The notes below the pieces were generated by a model. The model saw only the letters and a list, made by a program, of their open reading frames with translations, did not search any database and was not told the DNA's origin. Position numbers and translations under genes: made by a program. From NCBI GenBank assembly GCA_035719045.1, contig DASTGO010000100.1, forward strand, positions 1-24,515: a stretch of 24,515 nt of DNA, in the 5' to 3' direction. The stretch comes from DASTGO01 sp035719045 (lineage in GTDB: Bacteria; Actinomycetota; Actinomycetes; Actinomycetales; Kineosporiaceae). Shown one piece after another: positions 22,523-24,515 of this stretch (positions within the stretch are counted from its first letter, which is position 1; every line of letters starts with the position of its first letter).

Positions 22523-23581
22523 TCACCCGTCACGGCGGGCACCGCGCCCGGCGGCCCCGGCCCGCCGGGCCACCAGGACCCGGGGGCGGCCGGTCAGGTC
22601 CTCGACGGTGCGGGCGCCCTCCCAGACCGGGCCGGCGGCCAGCGCCCGGGTCGACGGGCCCTGGGTGTCGGCATGCTCCATCACCAGCAGTCCGCCCGGC
22701 ACCAGCAGGCCGGCGGCCGCCCGGATCACCCCGCGCGGTACGTCCAGCCCGTCCTCACCGCCGCCGTACAGGGCCTGCCGGGGGTCGTGCTCGGCCACCT
22801 CCGGGTCAACGGGCACGGCGCGGGCCGGGATGTACGGCGGGTTGGCCACCACTACGTCCACCTGCCCGGCGAGATCGGCCAGCACCCCCCGGTGGGCGTC
22901 CACGGCGTCACCCCGCAGCAGCCGAACCCGGGCGGCCGCCTGCGGATCGAGCTCGGCCAGATTGGCCTGCGCCCAGGCGTGGGCGTCCTCCTCCAGTTCC
23001 ACGGCGACCACCCGGACCTGCGGCACCTCGGTCGCCACGGCCAAGGCGATCGCCCCGGAGCCGGTGCACAGGTCGACCACGAGCGGTCCGGGCAACCCCG
23101 CCGGGCGCGGGAGCGCGGCCAGCCGGGCGGCCTCGTCAACGGCGAGCTGGGCCGCCAGCTCGGTCTCGGGCCGGGGCACGAACACCCCCGGTCCCACCCG
23201 CAGCAGCAGTTCGCGGAACGGCGCCCGGCCCGTGAGGTGCTGCAACGGGACGCGCTGTGCCCGGACGGCGATCAGCTCGGCGAAGGTCCGGGCCGGTCCG
23301 GCCGGCAGGACATGCCCGCGACAGGACGCCGCCAGCAGCTCACCGCGGGACAGCCCGAGGACATGGGCGGCCAACTGCTCGGCGTCCGCCCGCGGGCTGG
23401 CCACCCCGGCAGCGGCGAGGCGGGCGGCCGCCGCGCGCAGCAGCGCGGCCAGATCTTCCTGTGCGGCGGGCAGCGCGGCCGGCGCGGAAGGCCGCCCGAC
23501 GTCGGACAGGTCAGCCGGACCGGACATATCAGCGGGACCGGTCACGTCAGCCGGACCGGACACGTCAGCGGGACCGGTCAT
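22523..23581 (-). CDS. prmC: Release factor glutamine methyltransferase (HemK)
   Basis: PrmC methylates the Gln of the GGQ motif in peptide release factors, including the product of the adjacent prfA. The 352-aa product has an N-terminal helical domain (residues about 42-130), the linker GVFVPRPETE, the SAM-binding loop VVDLCTGSGAIALAVA at about 168-183 and the substrate-binding NPPY at 247-250. It is longer than E. coli PrmC (277 aa), mainly because of about 40 extra N-terminal residues that include four (T/S)GPAD(V/M/L) repeats. ATG 23581 overlaps the prfA stop as ATGA. Start-like codons inside the repeats leave the true start uncertain. The C-terminal tail is Arg/Gly-rich. Confidence 0.93.
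   Translation of the reverse strand: MTGPADVSGPADVTGPADMSGPADLSDVGRPSAPAALPAAQEDLAALLRAAAARLAAAGVASPRADAEQLAAHVLGLSRGELLAASCRGHVLPAGPARTFAELIAVRAQRVPLQHLTGRAPFRELLLRVGPGVFVPRPETELAAQLAVDEAARLAALPRPAGLPGPLVVDLCTGSGAIALAVATEVPQVRVVAVELEEDAHAWAQANLAELDPQAAARVRLLRGDAVDAHRGVLADLAGQVDVVVANPPYIPARAVPVDPEVAEHDPRQALYGGGEDGLDVPRGVIRAAAGLLVPGGLLVMEHADTQGPSTRALAAGPVWEGARTVEDLTGRPRVLVARRAGAAGRGARRDG
23507..23578 (-). repeat. Four 18-bp in-frame repeats at the start of prmC
   Basis: Reading the minus strand from 23578, four 18-bp units follow one another, alternating ACCGGTCCCGCTGAC-type and TCCGGTCCGGCTGAC-type, so the structure is also a 36-bp unit repeated twice. They encode TGPADV, SGPADV, TGPADM and SGPADL. 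Each unit ends in GTG, GTG, ATG or CTG in frame. The array begins at the prfA stop codon, where the two genes overlap. Confidence 0.85.
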
Positions 23582-24515
23582 GCGGAGGCTTCGGCGGCCG
23601 CGAGGCGGGCGGCCTCGTCGGTGTCCCGGCAGGAGCGCAGCACGGCTTCCAGGTCCCCGCCGAGGACCTGGTCGAGGTTGTACGCCTTGTAGCCGGTGCG
23701 GTGATCGGCGATCCGGTTCTCCGGGAAGTTGTAGGTGCGGATCCGCTCCGACCGGTCGACCGTACGAACCTGCGACCGCCGGGTCTGGGCGGCGACGGCC
23801 TCGGCCTGCTCGACGGCCGACGCGTGCAGCCGGGCCCGCAGGATCCGCAGCGCCTGCTCCCGGTTCTGCAGCTGGGACTTCTCGTTCTGGCAGGAGACCA
23901 CGATGCCGGTCGGCAGGTGGGTGATCCGCACCGCCGAGTCGGTGGTGTTCACGCTCTGCCCGCCGGGCCCGGAGGAGCGGAAGACATCGATGCGCAGATC
24001 GTCCGGGTCGATCGTGATCTCGACGTCCTCGACCTCGGGCAGCACCAGGACCCCGGCCGCCGAGGTGTGGATCCGGCCCTGGGACTCCGTCACGGGGACC
24101 CGCTGCACCCGGTGCACCCCGCCCTCGTACTTCAGCCAGGAGTACACCCCCTCACCGGGCTGGGGCGTCCCCCGCGACTTCACCGCCACCGAGACGTCCT
24201 TGTGCCCGCCGAGGTCGGACTCGGTGGCGTCGATGATCTCGGTCCGCCAGCCGTGCCGTTCGGCGTAGCGCAGGTACATCCTGAACAGATCGCCCGCGAA
24301 CAGGGCGGACTCCTCCCCGCCCTCCCCCGCCTTGATCTCCAGGATGACGTCCCGGTCGTCGTCGGGGTCGCGCGGGATGAGCCTGCGGCGCAGGTGCTCC
24401 CGGCAGGACTCCTCTGCGGCCAGCAGGGCAGGCAGCTCCTCCGCGAAGGACGGGTCGTCGCCGGCCAGCTCGCGGGCGGCCACCACGTCGTCCGCAGCCT
24501 GGCGCCAGGCGTGGA
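23578..24515 (-). CDS. prfA: Peptide chain release factor 1, 5' end cut off
   Basis: RF1 reads UAA and UAG stop codons and triggers release of the peptide on the ribosome. The window holds about 312 C-terminal codons; the start lies beyond position 24515 (the family is usually about 355-360 aa, so about 45 residues are missing). The stop-codon recognition motif P-V-T is in VQRVPVTESQGRIHTSA, and the catalytic GGQ is in RSSGPGGQSVNTTDSAVRITH. The domain 2 segment ILEIKAGEGGEESALFAGDLFRMY is intact. It overlaps prmC by 4 nt (ATGA), coupling the factor to its methylase. The same order opens this region in mycobacteria (Rv1299-Rv1300). Confidence 0.96.
   Translation of the reverse strand, partial: HAWRQAADDVVAARELAGDDPSFAEELPALLAAEESCREHLRRRLIPRDPDDDRDVILEIKAGEGGEESALFAGDLFRMYLRYAERHGWRTEIIDATESDLGGHKDVSVAVKSRGTPQPGEGVYSWLKYEGGVHRVQRVPVTESQGRIHTSAAGVLVLPEVEDVEITIDPDDLRIDVFRSSGPGGQSVNTTDSAVRITHLPTGIVVSCQNEKSQLQNREQALRILRARLHASAVEQAEAVAAQTRRSQVRTVDRSERIRTYNFPENRIADHRTGYKAYNLDQVLGGDLEAVLRSCRDTDEAARLAAAEASA

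Overview
The window is high-GC, densely packed chromosomal DNA from an actinobacterium. Three points support this: a complete F1Fo ATP synthase cluster in the order also known from Mycobacterium and Streptomyces (prfA-prmC-Sua5-wecA-atpI-atpB-E-F-H-A-G-D-C-DUF2550), NucS in place of MutSL, and a MurA with Asp at the usual Cys position. The b and delta subunits are separate genes, not the mycobacterial fusion. A member of Pseudonocardiales or a related order is plausible, but I cannot name the genus. No phage, IS element, CRISPR array, tRNA or rRNA was seen.

Layout. Positions 1-1736 (minus): a two-domain 3-hydroxyacyl-CoA dehydrogenase, cut at its 3' end by the window edge. 1939-2634 (plus): nucS, divergent from it. 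2817-3599 (minus): a beta-carbonic anhydrase. 3922-6196 (plus): a D-amino-acid-oxidase-like flavoenzyme, then a MalY/PatB-type C-S lyase or aminotransferase. 6255-8817 (minus): an ethylmalonyl-CoA-mutase-type B12 enzyme and a STAS protein. 9303-9727 (plus): a 26-codon mini-ORF overlapping a small membrane protein. 9810-11093 (minus): murA, divergent from the PduO-type cobalamin adenosyltransferase at 11212-11811 (plus). 11830-24515 (all minus): DUF2550, the atp genes, atpI and an AtpZ-like gene, wecA, a Sua5-family gene with its own 26-codon mini-ORF, prmC, and prfA, which is cut at its 5' end.

How the genes fit together. prfA/prmC encode a release factor and its methylase. Sua5 (tRNA t6A) and wecA (lipid-linked GlcNAc) lead into the ATP synthase cluster. 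The hydroxyacyl-CoA dehydrogenase, the B12 mutase and the adenosyltransferase that makes the mutase cofactor suggest C4 acyl-CoA and ethylmalonyl-CoA metabolism, although crotonyl-CoA carboxylase/reductase is not here.

Most unusual signals. (1) An 81-nt element occurs twice, on opposite strands. Each copy is an intact 26-codon GTG-started ORF (MSERSERTD...) whose stop overlaps the next gene's start as GTGA, and each follows an AGACT -10-like box by 6-7 nt. (2) The Sua5-family protein has lost the KxR and SAN motifs. (3) The D-amino-acid-oxidase-like protein lacks the carboxylate-binding Arg. (4) The epsilon subunit is only 91 aa and lacks the C-terminal helical domain, and its gene is separated from atpD by 292 nt containing hairpins. 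(5) prmC begins with four 18-bp repeats starting right at the prfA stop.
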